Of a stretch of DNA of 64,000 bases, positions 31,891-40,817 are shown piece after piece. The DNA is from Acidimicrobiaceae bacterium. Its GTDB lineage: Bacteria > Actinomycetota > Acidimicrobiia > Acidimicrobiales > RAAP-2. The stretch spans positions 1-64,000 of the forward strand of contig DAIDJP010000013.1 of the NCBI GenBank assembly GCA_027451285.1. Reading direction: 5' to 3'. A program made the translations under genes and the position numbers. Position 1 is the stretch's first letter. The number at the start of each line of letters is the position of its first letter. The notes below the pieces were generated by a model. It did no database searches, was not told the origin of the DNA, and saw only the letters and a list, made by a program, of their open reading frames with translations.

Positions 31891-31948
31891 CGAACGAATG
31901 TTTGATTTAAGACCGGCGATGGACTACTCTACGAACAACTGTTCGTAG
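31891..31948 (+). promoter_or_regulatory. lexA promoter with LexA box
   Basis: A -35 TTGATT (31902-31907) and -10 TACTCT (31925-31930) are 17 bases apart. Immediately downstream is ACGAACAACTGTTCGT (31931-31946), an inverted repeat extending to 31929-31948. A degenerate copy, CGAACGAATGTTTG (31891-31904), overlaps the -35. The arrangement predicts LexA autorepression. Confidence 0.88.
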
Positions 31949-31957
31949 GAGAAAACC

Positions 31958-32581
31958 ATGGCCGAAGTCCTCACCCCGATGCGCCGACAGATCCTCGAGT
32001 ACATCGTTTCCTGCCAGCGCGAGCGCAACTTCCCGCCGACCATTCGTGAAATCGGTGATCACGTCGGTCTTCGCTCTCCCGCCACGGTAGCCAACCACAT
32101 CGAGGTGTTGAAGAACGCGGGCTACATCGAGAAGAACCCCCAGCAGCCGCGCACTCTCACGGTGCGCCTGGAGCACGAGGCGCCGGTGATCGACCTGCAC
32201 GTGCGCCAGGTCCCCCTGGTCGGTGACGTCGCCGCCGGCACCGGCGTCCTCGCCGAGGAGACCGAGCGTGACCTTATGGCGTTGCCGGAACTCTTCGCGG
32301 GTCGCGGTGACAGTTTCGTCCTCCAGGTGCGGGGCGACTCGATGATCGACGCCGGAATCCTTCCCGGGGACTACGTGGTCGTGGAACGCCAGAGCACGGC
32401 CACCACGGGAGAGATCGTCGTAGCCGGGGTGCCCGGCGACGAGGCGACGGTGAAGCGCTTCTTCGCCCAGGGTCCCCGAGTGATCCTGAAACCCGAGAAT
32501 TCACGCCTGCAGCCGATGGACTTTGGCGCCGAGGAGGTCACCATCTACGGCCGCGTCATCTCCGTGCTGCGCCGCTACTAG
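31958..32581 (+). CDS. lexA: LexA SOS repressor
   Basis: The 207-aa product has an N-terminal winged helix (PPTIREIGDHVGLRSPATV) and a C-terminal S24 self-cleavage domain. The cleavage site is A93-G94 (DVAAGTG), the catalytic serine is S128 (GDSMIDAG) and the lysine is K166 (DEATVKRF). It represses DNA damage genes until RecA filaments trigger cleavage. In this window its predicted targets are itself and the LysM-nrdR-PIG-L-dinB cluster. A ribosome site (AGGAG) precedes the ATG. The gene end overlaps convergent dapE by 4 bp. Confidence 0.97.
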   Translation: MAEVLTPMRRQILEYIVSCQRERNFPPTIREIGDHVGLRSPATVANHIEVLKNAGYIEKNPQQPRTLTVRLEHEAPVIDLHVRQVPLVGDVAAGTGVLAEETERDLMALPELFAGRGDSFVLQVRGDSMIDAGILPGDYVVVERQSTATTGEIVVAGVPGDEATVKRFFAQGPRVILKPENSRLQPMDFGAEEVTIYGRVISVLRRY

Positions 32582-33627
32582 CGGAGCCACTCCCCCAGGA
32601 CTCTCGCGTACTCGTCGAGTTCGTCGACGCTGACCACCTCGTCAGAGGTGTGGGCGAGCAACGGATCGCCGACTCCGAAATTGGTCGCCGGTATCCCCAT
32701 TTCGCTGAAGGTCGCCACGTCGGTCCAGCCCACCTTCGCGCGCACCGACCGCCCCGTCAGCTCAACGAGGCGCGACAGGCGGGCGTCACCGAGCGACGGC
32801 GCGGCCGGAGGCGCCCAGTCCTCAACCTCAATCTCGTCGGCGTCCTCCACCACGCCGTTGAGGAAGCGCACCAGCCAGTACGTTGCCGAGTCGCGATCGC
32901 GATCAGGGGCCACGCGATGGTTCAGGATCACCGTCGCCGCGTCGGGCACGACGTTGCCCGCGACACCCCCCTCGACGAAGACCGCCTGGAGCTGCTCTAC
33001 GTAGGTCACTCCGTCGATCACCACCGCGCGCGGCTGGTATCCCGCGACCAACTCGAGCAGTCCGGCGAGACGGTGGATGGCGTTGCGGCCCTGGTGGGGT
33101 CGGGCGGTGTGGGCGCGCTCGCCTTTCAGCCGCACGGCCACGCGCATGCTGCCTTGGCAACCGGCCTCGACGGCGCCGGCGGTGGGCTCGCCGAGGACGG
33201 CGACGTCGGCCGCCAGGAGGTCGGGTCGCAATTCGGCGACCTCGACCAGTCCCGACTCGCGACGAGAGATCTCCTCGCGGGCGTAGAAGACCCACGTCAC
33301 CTCGACGGATCGCGGCGCCGGATCTATCGCGAGCTCGAGCATCACGGCGAGTGACGCCTTCATGTCGACCGCGCCGAGCCCGTGAAGCCGCTCTGCCTCG
33401 AGGTGCGCCAACGCGGCGTCACCGGGCACGGTGTCGAGGTGACCCGCGACGAGGACGCGCGTCGCGTGCAGGCCGTTCGTGCGCGCGACGACGTTGTCGC
33501 CCACGCGCTCGACCTCGAGATGCGCACTCGCGCGCAGACGCGACTCGACGTGAGCGACGAGTTTGGCCTCGTGACGGCTCTCGGAGGGAATCCGCACCAG
33601 CGCCAGGGCGTCATCGAGGCGACTCAC
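32578..33627 (-). CDS. dapE: succinyl-diaminopimelate desuccinylase
   Basis: This 349-aa M20 metallohydrolase removes succinate from N-succinyl-LL-diaminopimelate. Metal-site motifs are AGHLDTVP, GAVDMKA and FYAREEIS, and the dimerisation domain begins around GSMRVAVRLKGERAHTARPH. Size and the GAVDMKASLAVML segment fit the actinobacterial DapE type. Its GTG overlaps the dapD stop by 4 bp, so these two are cotranscribed. Confidence 0.92.
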   Translation of the reverse strand: MSRLDDALALVRIPSESRHEAKLVAHVESRLRASAHLEVERVGDNVVARTNGLHATRVLVAGHLDTVPGDAALAHLEAERLHGLGAVDMKASLAVMLELAIDPAPRSVEVTWVFYAREEISRRESGLVEVAELRPDLLAADVAVLGEPTAGAVEAGCQGSMRVAVRLKGERAHTARPHQGRNAIHRLAGLLELVAGYQPRAVVIDGVTYVEQLQAVFVEGGVAGNVVPDAATVILNHRVAPDRDRDSATYWLVRFLNGVVEDADEIEVEDWAPPAAPSLGDARLSRLVELTGRSVRAKVGWTDVATFSEMGIPATNFGVGDPLLAHTSDEVVSVDELDEYARVLGEWLR

Positions 33628-34445
33628 GTGGCGACGCCGTGCTCGCGCAGGAGGTTGTTGAGAGCGACCTTGTCGTGACGCTCGCCCTCAGCCAGACGGC
33701 GCAGGACCAGGACACAGGGCAAGAAGAACTCCCCGCCGGCGAACTCGCGTCGCCGACTCGCCGAGACGGCCACGCTGTAGTCGGGCACGTAGCCGCGCGA
33801 GATCTCCTCACCGGTCGACGCGTCGATCACCGGAATCGACGGATTCAAAATCGTGCCCGCGCCGAGTACGGCGCCGCGGCCGACGCGCGCGCCCTCGACC
33901 ACCATGCAGCGACTCCCGATGAAGGCGTCGTCTTCGATCACGACCGGCACCGCGTTCGCGGGCTCGAGCACCCCGCCGATGCCCACACCCCCCGCCAGGT
34001 GCACGTTGGCGCCGATCTGGGCGCAGCTGCCCACGGTCGCCCACGTGTCGACCATCGAGTTCTCCCCCACCCACGCGCCGATGTTGACGTAGCTGGGCAT
34101 CAAGATCACGCCGCGGCTGAGAAAGCTGCCCCGTCTAGCCGAGGCTCCCGGGACGACACGCACTCCGCGACGTTCGTAGTCGTGCTTGAGATCGAGCTTG
34201 TCCAGGTATTCGAAGGGGCCGACCTCGCTGCGCTCGAGTCCGCGCACGCGAAACAGCAGCAGGATCGCCTGACGCACCCACTCGTGGACCACGACGTCGC
34301 CGTCGATCACCTCGGCCACGCGGATCTGGCCGTCGTCGAGCTTCGTGATCGCCAACTCGACGTCGCGCCTCGCCTCGTCGCTCGCGGGTGAGAGCTCACC
34401 GATCTGGTCAAACCACTTTTCGATGCGCGTCTCGAGTGTCGTCAT
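33624..34445 (-). CDS. dapD: tetrahydrodipicolinate N-succinyltransferase
   Basis: From the ATG at 34445 the product is 273 aa. An N-terminal helical domain (LRxAE-like QIRVAEVIDG) is followed by the left-handed beta-helix with LMPSYVNIGAWV, MVDTWATVGSCAQIG and HLAGGVGIGGVLEP. The sequence and length are those of the E. coli-type DapD, not the longer, different DapD of mycobacteria. It makes N-succinyl-2-amino-6-oxopimelate from succinyl-CoA. It sits directly between dapC and dapE. Confidence 0.95.
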   Translation of the reverse strand: MTTLETRIEKWFDQIGELSPASDEARRDVELAITKLDDGQIRVAEVIDGDVVVHEWVRQAILLLFRVRGLERSEVGPFEYLDKLDLKHDYERRGVRVVPGASARRGSFLSRGVILMPSYVNIGAWVGENSMVDTWATVGSCAQIGANVHLAGGVGIGGVLEPANAVPVVIEDDAFIGSRCMVVEGARVGRGAVLGAGTILNPSIPVIDASTGEEISRGYVPDYSVAVSASRRREFAGGEFFLPCVLVLRRLAEGERHDKVALNNLLREHGVAT

Positions 34446-34449
34446 GGCC

Positions 34450-35559
34450 TCATCGTAGGGGGACGTCACGCAGGCGCGAGGCGGCGAGTTCGAGACGCTC
34501 GTCGCTCTGGACGACCGCGATGCGCACGTAGTCGCCGCCGTCGCCGTAGAGCTCGCCGGGACTGACGACGAGTCCGGCCGCCTGCGCGAGACGCGCCGCA
34601 AGCTGCCAGCCGTCGAGTCCCGGGGCCCGACACCACAAGTAGAAGCCGCCCTCGGGCATCGGCGCCTCGACGCCGGCGGACTCGAGAGCCGCGGACAACA
34701 GGGCGAGGCGGGCGTGGTAGCGGCGGCGCTGGACCTCGACGTGCTCGTCATCGCCGTAGGCGAGGGCCACCGCCGCCTGGATCGGCCCGGCGACCATCAG
34801 GCCCGCGTGCTGGCGCACCGAGCGCAGGTAGGAGACCACGTCGCGGTCCCCGCTGTAGAAGCCGGCGCGCAGTCCCGCCAGGTTGCTCCGTTTGGACACC
34901 GAGTGCAGCGCGAGCACGCCGGACTCGCCGTGCTCGAGGATGCTGCGCGCGGGTCCAACCCAGGTGAAGTCGCTGTAGCACTCGTCGCTCGCCACGAGCA
35001 CGTCGTTCTCACGCCCCCATTCGGCGACCGCGGCGAGGTCGTCGAGGCCGCCGGTGGGATTGGACGGCGAGTTCGACCAGAGCACGAGCGCGCGCCGCGC
35101 GTCGGCCGGATCGATGGCGGCGAGATCCAGGCGCCCGGACGCCACCGGCACGGCGACCGCGCGCAGTCCGGCGAGCGTCGCGCCCATCGCGTAGGTCGGA
35201 TAGCTCACCGCCGGGTAGATCACCGTGTCACGCGTGTCGTCACGCAGTTTGAGATAGTGCGCCAGGGACGCCACGAACTCCTTGGTGCCGACGCAGGCGG
35301 CCACGTTGTCGGCGTCGGCCGCCACGGAAAAGCGCCGGCCCAGCCACGCCGCGGCCGCCGCGCGCAGTTGCATCGAGCCGGCCGAGGTGGGATATCCCCG
35401 GGCGCCGGCCGCGCGCGCCAACTCCTCGATGACGAAGTCCGGCGGCGGGTCGATCGGCGTTCCGATGGAGCAGTCGATCGCCCCTCCCTCGTGACGGGCC
35501 GCGACCTCGCGCACGCCGTCGAGACGCTCGTAGGGATAGGGCGGCGGCGTGAAGCTCAC
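34450..35559 (-). CDS. dapC: N-succinyldiaminopimelate aminotransferase
   Basis: From the GTG at 35559 (4-bp overlap with hflX) the product is 369 aa, a class I/II PLP aminotransferase. SNSPSNPTGG, SDECYSDF and the lysine of HSVSKRSNLAGLRAGF are the expected cofactor residues. The size and position next to dapD, dapE and dapF identify it as DapC of the succinylase branch. The arginine-rich open stretch upstream lies inside hflX and is not part of it. Confidence 0.9.
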   Translation of the reverse strand: MSFTPPPYPYERLDGVREVAARHEGGAIDCSIGTPIDPPPDFVIEELARAAGARGYPTSAGSMQLRAAAAAWLGRRFSVAADADNVAACVGTKEFVASLAHYLKLRDDTRDTVIYPAVSYPTYAMGATLAGLRAVAVPVASGRLDLAAIDPADARRALVLWSNSPSNPTGGLDDLAAVAEWGRENDVLVASDECYSDFTWVGPARSILEHGESGVLALHSVSKRSNLAGLRAGFYSGDRDVVSYLRSVRQHAGLMVAGPIQAAVALAYGDDEHVEVQRRRYHARLALLSAALESAGVEAPMPEGGFYLWCRAPGLDGWQLAARLAQAAGLVVSPGELYGDGGDYVRIAVVQSDERLELAASRLRDVPLR

Positions 35560-36833
35560 GGTTCGCGCCACTCGGCGAACCGGGCCGCCCCCACCTGGTC
35601 GAGCAGGACGCGCAGGACGACCGCGTCCTCGGTCACCGTCGTGTCGATCACCTCGCCCTCGCGATGCGCGGCCGCCACGACGTCGCCGCGCTCCATCGGC
35701 ACGCGCAGGGTCACGATGCGGTCGTTGGTGCGCAGGGCGTCGCCGATCCCGCTCAACACCGCGTCGAGGTTCTCGTGCGTGAGAGCCGACACCCACACGC
35801 TGCCCGGGTGCTGGGCGCTGAGCTCGCGCGAGCGCGAGCCCTCGACGTCGGCCTTGTTGAAGACGAGCAGTTCGGGCACGTCACGGGCGTCGATCTCGCT
35901 CAACACGTCACGCACCGCCGCGATCTGGCGCTCGGCTTCGTCGCTCGAGCCGTCCACCACGTGCACCAGTAGATCGGCCAACTGGACCGACTTGAGTGTC
36001 GACATGAAGGCCTGGACCAGCTCGTGGGGCAGATTCGAGATGAAGCCCACCGTGTCGGTGATCAGCACCGTCTCGCCGCCGGGAAGCTGGCGTTGGCGGG
36101 TGCGCGGGTCCAGCGTCGCGAAGAGTCGGTCCTCGGCGACCACGCCCGCGTCGGTGAGGGCGTTGAGCATCGAGGACTTGCCCGAGTTGGTGTAGCCCAC
36201 CAGGGTCACTTCGCGGTGACGTCCCCGGGCTCGGCCCTGACGCTGGACGCCGCGCGTGCGATCGATCTGGCGCAGCTCGGCGCGGATGTGGTGGATGCGC
36301 TGGACCAGGCGGCGCCGGTCCACCTCGAGCTGGGTCTCACCGGGGCCGCGGGTGCCGATGCCACCGGCCTGCTGGGAGAGCGATCCCCCGGCGCGGCGCA
36401 GCCGCGGCAGGCGGTATTCGAGCAGGGCGAGCTCGACCTGGGCCTTGCCCTCAGGCGTGCGCGCGTTCTGGGCGAAGATGTCCAGGATCACCGCGGTGCG
36501 GTCGATCGCGGTGCGCCCGAGGATCTTCTCCAGGTTGCGCTGCTGGGCCGGCGAGAGCGCGTGCTCGAAGACCACCGTGTCCGCGTCGACCGCGAGACAG
36601 ATCTCACGCAGCTCTTGGACCTTGCCCGAACCCACGAACGTCGCCGGATCGGGCGCGTCGCGGCGCTGGACGACGCGCGCGACCACGTCGGCCCCGGCGG
36701 TGTCGACCAGCAGGGCCAACTCGTCGAGCTGGCGCTCGAGCGCGTCGGGGGTCGTGCCCGGAAAGACCACGCCCACGAGCACGATCTTCTCGCGAAAGGT
36801 CCGCTCAATCAGGGTTGAGGGGATATACGTCAC
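35556..36833 (-). CDS. hflX: ribosome-associated GTPase HflX
   Basis: This 425-aa protein has the HflX N-terminal domain (PATFVGSGKVQEL, FEHALSPAQQRNLE) and the hallmark GIGTRGPGETQLEVDRR. The G domain has G1 GYTNSGKSS, G3 DTVGFI and G4 FNKAD. HflX splits stalled or heat-damaged ribosomes. It starts at GTG overlapping the dapF stop by 4 bp and lies inside the dap cluster. Confidence 0.96.
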   Translation of the reverse strand: MTYIPSTLIERTFREKIVLVGVVFPGTTPDALERQLDELALLVDTAGADVVARVVQRRDAPDPATFVGSGKVQELREICLAVDADTVVFEHALSPAQQRNLEKILGRTAIDRTAVILDIFAQNARTPEGKAQVELALLEYRLPRLRRAGGSLSQQAGGIGTRGPGETQLEVDRRRLVQRIHHIRAELRQIDRTRGVQRQGRARGRHREVTLVGYTNSGKSSMLNALTDAGVVAEDRLFATLDPRTRQRQLPGGETVLITDTVGFISNLPHELVQAFMSTLKSVQLADLLVHVVDGSSDEAERQIAAVRDVLSEIDARDVPELLVFNKADVEGSRSRELSAQHPGSVWVSALTHENLDAVLSGIGDALRTNDRIVTLRVPMERGDVVAAAHREGEVIDTTVTEDAVVLRVLLDQVGAARFAEWREP

Positions 36834-37591
36834 GGCGTCCAGTCGACGTCGCCGACGAAGCGCATCGGGCCGGCGAGGGTGACCTCGTCGCGCGTCAGGC
36901 TCACCGTCAGGTCACCGCCGGGATTGGCCACGACGACCGGACTGGCGACCTCGCCGCGCAAGGCCAGGATCGCCGCCACCGCGCACGAGCCGGTTCCGCA
37001 GGCGAGCGTCCAGCCCACGCCGCGCTCGATCACGCGCAACGTGACGTGATTCAGGCCGTCGACAGTCACGAACTCGACGTTGGCGCCGCCGATCTTCTCG
37101 CTCAGCTGGCCCGCCAGCTGCTCGCGGTAGGCGTCGTTCCACTCGGGCTGGTCGCGCACTACCGCGTGGGGGTTGCCCACGTAGGCCACGCCCAGGGTGC
37201 CCTCCAGGGCCTCGGCGAAGGTCACGCGGCCCATGGTCACGCTGGCCCACCCCTCGGCGCCGTCGAGTTGGTAGGTCACCGTGCGCACGCCGGCGCTCGT
37301 GGACACCTCGAGGCGGTCCCCAGCCAGGTTGCGCGCGCGCACCACCGCCCCCACCAGGCAGCGCACGCCGTTGCCCGACATCTCGGCGAGGGACCCGTCG
37401 GCGTTGTAGAGGGTCATGGACAGGTGCTCGCCCACCTCGGCCACTAACAGGCCGTCGGCGCCGACTCCCAGGTGCCGATCGCACAGCGCGGCGGCCTGCT
37501 CGCTGGTCCAGTCGCTCTCACCTGCCGCGACGACGTCGACGAGGAAGTCGTTGCCGGCCCCGTGCCACTTCTGGAGGTGTCGCGTCGTCAC
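36830..37591 (-). CDS. dapF: diaminopimelate epimerase with Ser at the first catalytic Cys
   Basis: From the GTG at 37591 the product is 253 aa. It has the HGAGNDF start, NADGSLAEMSGNGVRC and LACGTGSCA of DapF, which converts LL-DAP to meso-DAP using two cysteines. The second catalytic cysteine (ACGTG) is present, but the first, normally Cys in E-M-C-G-N-G, is Ser here (codon TCG). A cysteine five residues later (GVRC) may be unrelated. The GTG overlaps the miaA stop by 4 bp. Neighbouring dap genes make the assignment firm, although activity depends on how the Ser variant behaves. Confidence 0.9.
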   Translation of the reverse strand: MTTRHLQKWHGAGNDFLVDVVAAGESDWTSEQAAALCDRHLGVGADGLLVAEVGEHLSMTLYNADGSLAEMSGNGVRCLVGAVVRARNLAGDRLEVSTSAGVRTVTYQLDGAEGWASVTMGRVTFAEALEGTLGVAYVGNPHAVVRDQPEWNDAYREQLAGQLSEKIGGANVEFVTVDGLNHVTLRVIERGVGWTLACGTGSCAVAAILALRGEVASPVVVANPGGDLTVSLTRDEVTLAGPMRFVGDVDWTP

Positions 37592-38520
37592 GCGCCCAGT
37601 TTTCCAGATGGCTTCGCGTCGCGCAGGACCTGGGTCGCGCGCGCGAGGGCGGTTGCGGGATCGTCGAACCATTCGATGCGTGGGTCGCGGCGAAACCAGC
37701 GCAGCTGGCGCCGCGCGAGGCGTCGGGTCGCGTGTATCGCCGCCTCGACGCAGCGCTCGAGGTCCTCGCCGTCTTCCACGTGGGCGAGCAGTTCGCGGTA
37801 TCCCACCGCCTGGCGCGCGGTGCGACTCATCGAGGTCGCGGCGAGTGCGCGCACCTCCTCGACCAGGCCCTCGTCGAGGAATCGGCGGAACCTCGCCTCG
37901 ATTCGCGCGTCGAGGACGTCGAGAGCGACCGACAGGCCGATCTGAACGACGCGCACCTCGCCGTAGGAGTCGAGTCCCGGCCCGAAGGAGGAGAAGGGCC
38001 GCCCCGAACCCAGCGTCACCTCGAGGGCGCGCACCAGGCGGCGGTCGTTGCTCGCCTCGAGTCGACTCGCCCCGGTCGGGTCGAGCTCGACGAGTTGGGC
38101 GTAGATGGCGTCACGCTCGCCGGCCACGCGCGCCTCGAGGTCCGCGGCAACCTCGGGGAAGCGCCCGGGGATCTCGAAGTCATCGAGCACCGCGCGCCCG
38201 TAGAGACCGGTGCCACCGACGTAGATCACCGAGCCGCCGCGGCCCCAGACCTCGGCCGCGGCCGAGCGAGCCGCTGCCTGGTAGGGCGCCAGCGCGAACT
38301 CCTCGCTGGGCTCGATCACGTCGAGCAGGTGATAGACGACCTCGCGGCGCTCGGCGGCGGTGGGCTTGGCGGTGGCGATATCCATCCCCCGATAGACCGT
38401 CATCGCGTCGAGCACGATGACCTCCGCGCCCTCGACGCTGCGGGCGAGCTCGTGGGCCAACGCCGACTTGCCCGTCGCCGTCGGTCCGATCAGAGCGACG
38501 GCCGGGCCGGCGGGCTTCAC
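37588..38520 (-). CDS. miaA: tRNA dimethylallyltransferase
   Basis: From the GTG at 38520 the product is 310 aa. The P-loop GPTATGKSALAHELA, DAMTVYRGMDIATAKPT, YVGGTGLYGRAVL and QAVGYRELLAH are MiaA motifs. It adds an isopentenyl group to A37 of tRNAs reading UNN codons. It overlaps the miaB stop by 4 bp, the substrate for the next step. Confidence 0.95.
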   Translation of the reverse strand: MKPAGPAVALIGPTATGKSALAHELARSVEGAEVIVLDAMTVYRGMDIATAKPTAAERREVVYHLLDVIEPSEEFALAPYQAAARSAAAEVWGRGGSVIYVGGTGLYGRAVLDDFEIPGRFPEVAADLEARVAGERDAIYAQLVELDPTGASRLEASNDRRLVRALEVTLGSGRPFSSFGPGLDSYGEVRVVQIGLSVALDVLDARIEARFRRFLDEGLVEEVRALAATSMSRTARQAVGYRELLAHVEDGEDLERCVEAAIHATRRLARRQLRWFRRDPRIEWFDDPATALARATQVLRDAKPSGKLGA

Positions 38521-39911
38521 GCGCTGGCGACGGCGAGGCGGGTGCGGTGCCGCGGTGCGCGTAGTACCGAGACCAGGTCCCCGCGCAGGTAATAGGGGGC
38601 CCCGTAGGTCACGTCGACCTCGACGAGCGACCCCGGGCGTGGCGCCACGTCGCCGGGGGCGAAGTGGGTCAGCTTGCCCTGGCGCGTGCGACCCGAGAAC
38701 ATGGCCGGGTTGCGCTTGGAGGGTCCTTCGACGAGGACCTCCTCGCGAATCCCGACGCGGGCCTCGTGGCGGCGCAGGGTGGAGCGGTCCAGCACGTCCT
38801 TGAGACGGGCGAAGCGCTCCTTGACCACGTCGTCGGCGACGAAGTCCGCGCTCATGTCGGCCGCGCGGGTTCCCTCGCGCGGCGAGAAGATGAAGGTGTA
38901 GGCCGAGTCGAACTCGGCCGCCGCGACGGCCGCGAGGGTCTCGTCGAACTCGGCGTCGGTCTCGCCGGGGAATCCCACGATCAGGTCCGTCGTCACCGCG
39001 AGGTCGGGCACGGTCGCGCGTGCCGCCGCCAGGCGCTCCAGGTAGCGCTCGATGCGATATCCGCGACGCATCGCCGCGAGCACCCGATTCGAGCCGGACT
39101 GCATCGGCAGGTGCAACTGGGGACAGACCGCCGGGGTCTCGGCCATCGCCTCGATGGTCTCGGGGCGAAGGTCCTTGGGGTGCGGGCTCGTAAAGCGGAT
39201 CCGCTCGATGCCCTCGACGGCGCCGAGCTCGCGCAGCAACTGAGCGAACAGCGGGCGCCGGCCCGTGATGTCGCGTCCGTAGGAGTTGACGTTCTGGCCC
39301 AGCACCGTGATCTCGGTGACGCCCTGGCCGGCCAGCATCGTCGCCTCGGCCACCAGGTCCTCGAGGGGCCGGCTGATCTCGCGCCCGCGCACCGCCGGCA
39401 CGATGCAGTACGCGCAGGTGTTGTCGCAACCGGTCTGAATGGTCATCCACGCCGACCAGGCCACGTCGCGCACCGCGTAGAGCGCCGGCGCCATGTCTCG
39501 GCTCGCCTCGGGATCGGGTGCGTCCCAGACGTCGACGAGCGGCCCCTCCACCCGGGACCGGCGCAGCAGCGCCGGCGCCTCGGCGAGGTTGTGGGTGCCA
39601 AAGACCACGTCGACCCAGCCCGCGCGCTCGAGGATCTGTCCGCGATCCTTCTGGGCCATGCAGCCACCGACGGCGATCTGCATGTCCGGGCGGCGCAACT
39701 TCTCGGCCTTGAGGTGCCCGAGGGCGCTGTAGAGCTTGAGGTCCGCGTTCTCGCGGATCGTGCACGTGTTAAAGACCACCACGTCGGCGTCGGCCCCCTC
39801 GGGCGCGGCGACCAGGCCGTCGGCGACGAGCAGGCCGGCCAGTCGCTCGGCGTCGTGCTCGTTCATCTGGCAGCCGAAGGTTCGGATCGAAAAGGTGCGC
39901 GGATTCGCCAC
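38517..39911 (-). CDS. miaB: tRNA-2-methylthio-N6-dimethylallyladenosine synthase
   Basis: This 464-aa radical SAM methylthiotransferase has the UPF0004 domain (RTFGCQMNEHD, NTCTIRENA, VGGCMAQ), the radical SAM cluster GCDNTCAYCIVP and a C-terminal TRAM domain. It completes ms2i6A37 after MiaA. It starts at GTG 39911. Confidence 0.96.
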   Translation of the reverse strand: MANPRTFSIRTFGCQMNEHDAERLAGLLVADGLVAAPEGADADVVVFNTCTIRENADLKLYSALGHLKAEKLRRPDMQIAVGGCMAQKDRGQILERAGWVDVVFGTHNLAEAPALLRRSRVEGPLVDVWDAPDPEASRDMAPALYAVRDVAWSAWMTIQTGCDNTCAYCIVPAVRGREISRPLEDLVAEATMLAGQGVTEITVLGQNVNSYGRDITGRRPLFAQLLRELGAVEGIERIRFTSPHPKDLRPETIEAMAETPAVCPQLHLPMQSGSNRVLAAMRRGYRIERYLERLAAARATVPDLAVTTDLIVGFPGETDAEFDETLAAVAAAEFDSAYTFIFSPREGTRAADMSADFVADDVVKERFARLKDVLDRSTLRRHEARVGIREEVLVEGPSKRNPAMFSGRTRQGKLTHFAPGDVAPRPGSLVEVDVTYGAPYYLRGDLVSVLRAPRHRTRLAVASA

Positions 39912-39941
39912 CCGACCAGCCTAACGGCGGGCGCGCGAGAC

Positions 39942-40817
39942 CTAGAGGGCGAGTCCCACGTCGGATTCGACGACGTCGGTCGTCACGCCAAGACCCGCGG
40001 CGACCACGCACACCAGGCCCACGGCGTCAAAGGCGGTGATGCGCTGGCCGAGGAGCAGGTAGCCCACGGCGAAGGCCACCGCGGGATCCAGCGCCAGTAG
40101 GACACTCACGATCGAGGGCTTCACGCGGCGCAGCGCCTGCATCTCGGCCCCGAAGCCGATGACGATCGCCATCACCGCGGTGGTCGCGATGCGCGCCACC
40201 GAGGACGCGCTGGTAAAGAGCGTGGGCGCCGAGCCGATCGCGAAGGGCAGGGTCACCAGGCCCGAGATCGACATGGCGACCGCGAGCCCGCTGAAGCCCT
40301 TGGTGGCCCCGCCCACTCGGTGCGAGGCCAGAGCGTAGATGGCCCAGCCCAGTCCCGACCCGCCGGCGAAGAGCATGCCGACGAGGTTGACCCCGCCGCC
40401 GGGGCGCGTGAGGAACACGACGCCGAGGGCGCCGAGAACGAGAAAGGCGAAGTGGCGCAGCGTCCGCTTGCCCAGCGCGGCGACGAGGAACGGCCCGAGG
40501 TACTCGATCGCCACCGCGGTTCCCAGCGGGATGCGCGCGATCGACTGGTAGAAGCACTGGTTCATGAAGGCCGTGGCGACGCCGAGCACCACGACGCCGC
40601 CCCACTGGCGCCGGTTCCACGCTCGCACCTTGGGGCGCGCGATCGCCACCAGCACCAGTGCGCCGAAGTCGAAGCGCCAGGCACTGGCCGCCGAGGCGCC
40701 GACGAGGTGAAAGACCGGCGAGACGATCGCGACCGACCACTGGATGAAGATCGCCCCGACGATGATGAAGCCGCCGCCCGCTAGAGCCTGGCGACGGGTG
40801 TGCGACAGAGCCCTCAA
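39942..40817 (-). CDS. EamA/RhtA-type amino acid exporter
   Basis: This 291-aa protein has ten hydrophobic helices in two EamA repeats (the second has MSISGLVTLPF... and LLALDPAVAFAVGYLLL) and looks like RhtA (threonine/homoserine exporter) and related DMT proteins. It starts with TTG 40817 overlapping the thrB stop (TTGA), so its translation is coupled to homoserine kinase, which fits export of threonine-pathway intermediates. The substrate is inferred from homology and position. Confidence 0.78.
   Translation of the reverse strand: MRALSHTRRQALAGGGFIIVGAIFIQWSVAIVSPVFHLVGASAASAWRFDFGALVLVAIARPKVRAWNRRQWGGVVVLGVATAFMNQCFYQSIARIPLGTAVAIEYLGPFLVAALGKRTLRHFAFLVLGALGVVFLTRPGGGVNLVGMLFAGGSGLGWAIYALASHRVGGATKGFSGLAVAMSISGLVTLPFAIGSAPTLFTSASSVARIATTAVMAIVIGFGAEMQALRRVKPSIVSVLLALDPAVAFAVGYLLLGQRITAFDAVGLVCVVAAGLGVTTDVVESDVGLAL

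Noticed and set aside
38521-39765. N-terminal extension of the miaA frame making a 725-aa protein
   Set aside because: The extra 400 residues are an alternative frame of miaB and have no protein-like features.
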